In this document: positions 5,701-6,233 of the stretch, one piece after another
Layout: every line of letters starts with the position of its first letter
How positions within the stretch are numbered: position 1 is the first letter of the stretch
Assembly (NCBI GenBank): GCA_019245255.1
Contig: JAFARV010000771.1
Location: forward strand, 1-6,233
Reading direction: 5' to 3'
Source: Acidobacteriaceae bacterium
GTDB taxonomy: Bacteria > Acidobacteriota > Terriglobia > Bryobacterales > Bryobacteraceae
Length of the DNA: 6,233 bases
Position numbers and translations under genes: made by a program
Notes under the pieces: generated by a model
What the model was told of the DNA's origin: nothing
Database searches by the model: none
What the model saw: only the letters and a program-made list of their open reading frames with translations

Positions 5701-6233
5701 GTTGGGCTATCAAGCTTCAACGAAAAGCAGGTCTTCTCGGCCTCATTCACGATGCAGTCACCGTTCGGAAAATCGCGCTGGAATGTAAATAAGTTAGTCA
5801 ACGGGATTGCGGGCGGATGGCTGCTGAACGGCATCGTCCAACTTGGTTCCGGGTTCCCCTACGAGGTCGATACGAGCACGTCTACCGCGAACGTTTGCGG
5901 CTGCAACACCGAACGCGCAAACTTGGTTGGTGATCCTAATGCAGGCCATCTTGGCGTGAATACCACCTGGTTCAATACTGCGGCATTTGCGAATCCCGCG
6001 CCATACACCTTCGGCAATGAAAAACGCAACTCTCTTGTGGGGGACTGGCAACGGAATGTGGACTTATCCTTGTTCCGCCAGTTCCATATAGGCTTGGGCG
6101 AAACAAGGTACTTTGAGTTCCGGGCAGAAGCATTCAACGTCTTCAACAACGTGGTGTTCAATAATCCGGATGCCAACATGACAGATCCGAACTATGGCAG
6201 GGTAACTTTGCAAGCGAATGCGCCGCGGCAGCT
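2794..6233 (+). CDS. TonB-dependent outer-membrane receptor with carboxypeptidase-regulatory-like domain (3' end missing)
   Basis: The frame is open from ATG 2794 to the window edge, giving 1146 residues; such proteins are about 1050-1250 long. A Sec signal peptide (Arg6 and Arg8, then a hydrophobic core at 12-31, cleavage near Ala33) is followed by a carboxypeptidase-regulatory-like beta-sandwich (about 38-120, with VNGLVSDPSGAAVPNAQV, a GAYAFLNIVPGVYTV strand pair and an APGF turn). The plug spans about 150-265, with LPLNGRNFTQLL, FLLDGVNN and the GGIVNVVSKSGTN end signature. The rest is barrel, with alternating aromatic strands, ending in the typical EFRAEAFNVFNN motif at about 1108-1119. 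Only a few residues, including the terminal aromatic strand, should lie beyond the window. The start has a weak GGGGGA about eight bases upstream. The protein should import ligands across the outer membrane using ExbBD-TonB energy. A fucosylated glycan or oligosaccharide is a guess from the neighbours. No SusD-like lipoprotein gene is present on either visible side. Confidence 0.9.
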   Translation, partial: MALFARCRSTGIPAWFCLLGLFIGPGVFGVLQAQEASATVNGLVSDPSGAAVPNAQVSLTNTQTAVTKNTNSNNNGAYAFLNIVPGVYTVQASAPGFATQTQPNITLEVNQTATLDFHLTVGAANTTVTVEAVAAGVETATAELGTVVTKREVTDLPLNGRNFTQLLTITPGVVNIHTDQSAGGGGGFVGNALGNFSFPSVNGSRVRSNTFLLDGVNNLNTFLSTYNFQPIVDDIQEFKTQGHNDLAEYGGVTGGIVNVVSKSGTNDYHGTLWEFLRNEQMDARGFFGAARTPLRQNQFGAAAGGPVLIPKLYNGRNKSFFYAAYEAYRQRLFNESGTLVPSDAERGGNFSEICAAGFTNGLCNNPSQQIYNPFTTTYNAATNSYSRQPFPGNVIPSGLISPIAQAYQNIVPHAGTLINGSNLFEPNRSQTNQDSGSIRGDQYIKNSDQIMFRFSKYYQVYDVPSSVIGYSDSDIFGYNIAAHETHTFGPTAILDVYFGRNYGINDQTAGVVGETTSSSFMSQLSSAGMAAAMLNNAGYSYAPSIGVSGYVSTPNSFLQDTGLADVFQYGGNFTKIIGTHTLKLGVDFETNNFTSPIRYTNEAFGTAQSGGLGALQGVGGNAWASFLLGVPSGASIRGVNEVNHGGWDNAFYIQDQWKATPKLTVNLGFRNDMKIEPIYGAGKDLYTGDADAVTGQYILTAVPPNCSATVGAPCLPNGIYVQGGGPDPYNGLPPHVIVAGSDHRIVQNSLFNWAGRVGLGYRLTDRIAVRAAYGRFYDMWGAVTQLAQNFGGNWPAVATINNPLLNQNVPNALINNPLGLGTSAGIVYPPATFSQVSQWMVDPKFKTPYMDQWNFGVEDQIMTNTVLSVNYVGSVGRHLDWGPEQNTAVTPGPGNFQDRQPFPYMLPQWFDQSVGNSRYNALQVTVNKRSSSGMAFLLSYTLSRSTDDGCSADIGADCSVQNVYNRAADVGLSSFNEKQVFSASFTMQSPFGKSRWNVNKLVNGIAGGWLLNGIVQLGSGFPYEVDTSTSTANVCGCNTERANLVGDPNAGHLGVNTTWFNTAAFANPAPYTFGNEKRNSLVGDWQRNVDLSLFRQFHIGLGETRYFEFRAEAFNVFNNVVFNNPDANMTDPNYGRVTLQANAPRQ

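Overview
The window most likely comes from an acidobacterium (Acidobacteriota, Terriglobia/Bryobacteria-like). The main clue is the very large outer-membrane receptor with a carboxypeptidase-regulatory-like N-terminal domain followed by a TonB plug and barrel, a paralogue family that is greatly expanded in that phylum. The moderately GC-rich coding sequence and the neighbouring secreted glycan enzymes agree with this. No rRNA, tRNA or other decisive taxonomic marker is present, so the assignment is an inference.

Layout, left to right. Bases 1-260 hold the 3' end of a GH29 alpha-L-fucosidase (+). After an 89-base gap comes a secreted alpha/beta-hydrolase esterase (350-1402, +). It converges on a two-gene minus-strand unit: an RbsD/FucU-family sugar mutarotase (1446-1835), preceded in transcription order by an FucP-type L-fucose:H+ symporter gene (1848-2528). 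The symporter is about half normal length: five N-terminal helices are joined in frame to what looks like the last helix. A 265-base divergent intergenic region (2529-2793) carries a good sigma70-type promoter, an imperfect inverted repeat in the presumed 5' leader and several copies of a CGTTAA hexamer. To its right, a TonB-dependent receptor (2794 to the window end, +) runs off the edge within a few residues of its expected C-terminus.

Taken together this looks like an L-fucose / fucosylated-glycan utilisation locus. The receptor would import glycan fragments across the outer membrane, the fucosidase (and perhaps the esterase, by removing ester substituents) would release L-fucose, the permease would carry it across the inner membrane, and the mutarotase would interconvert its anomers. 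The fucose theme rests on two recognisable genes (fucosidase and FucP). Substrates of the esterase and receptor are inferred from context only.

The most notable feature is the half-length FucP gene. It keeps both residues known to be essential in E. coli FucP (Asp46 and Glu135) but lacks the region equivalent to helices 6-11. I see no mobile elements, CRISPR arrays, RNA genes or convincing intrinsic terminators, and no sign of a wholly new system. The remaining interest lies in the intergenic regulatory structure.
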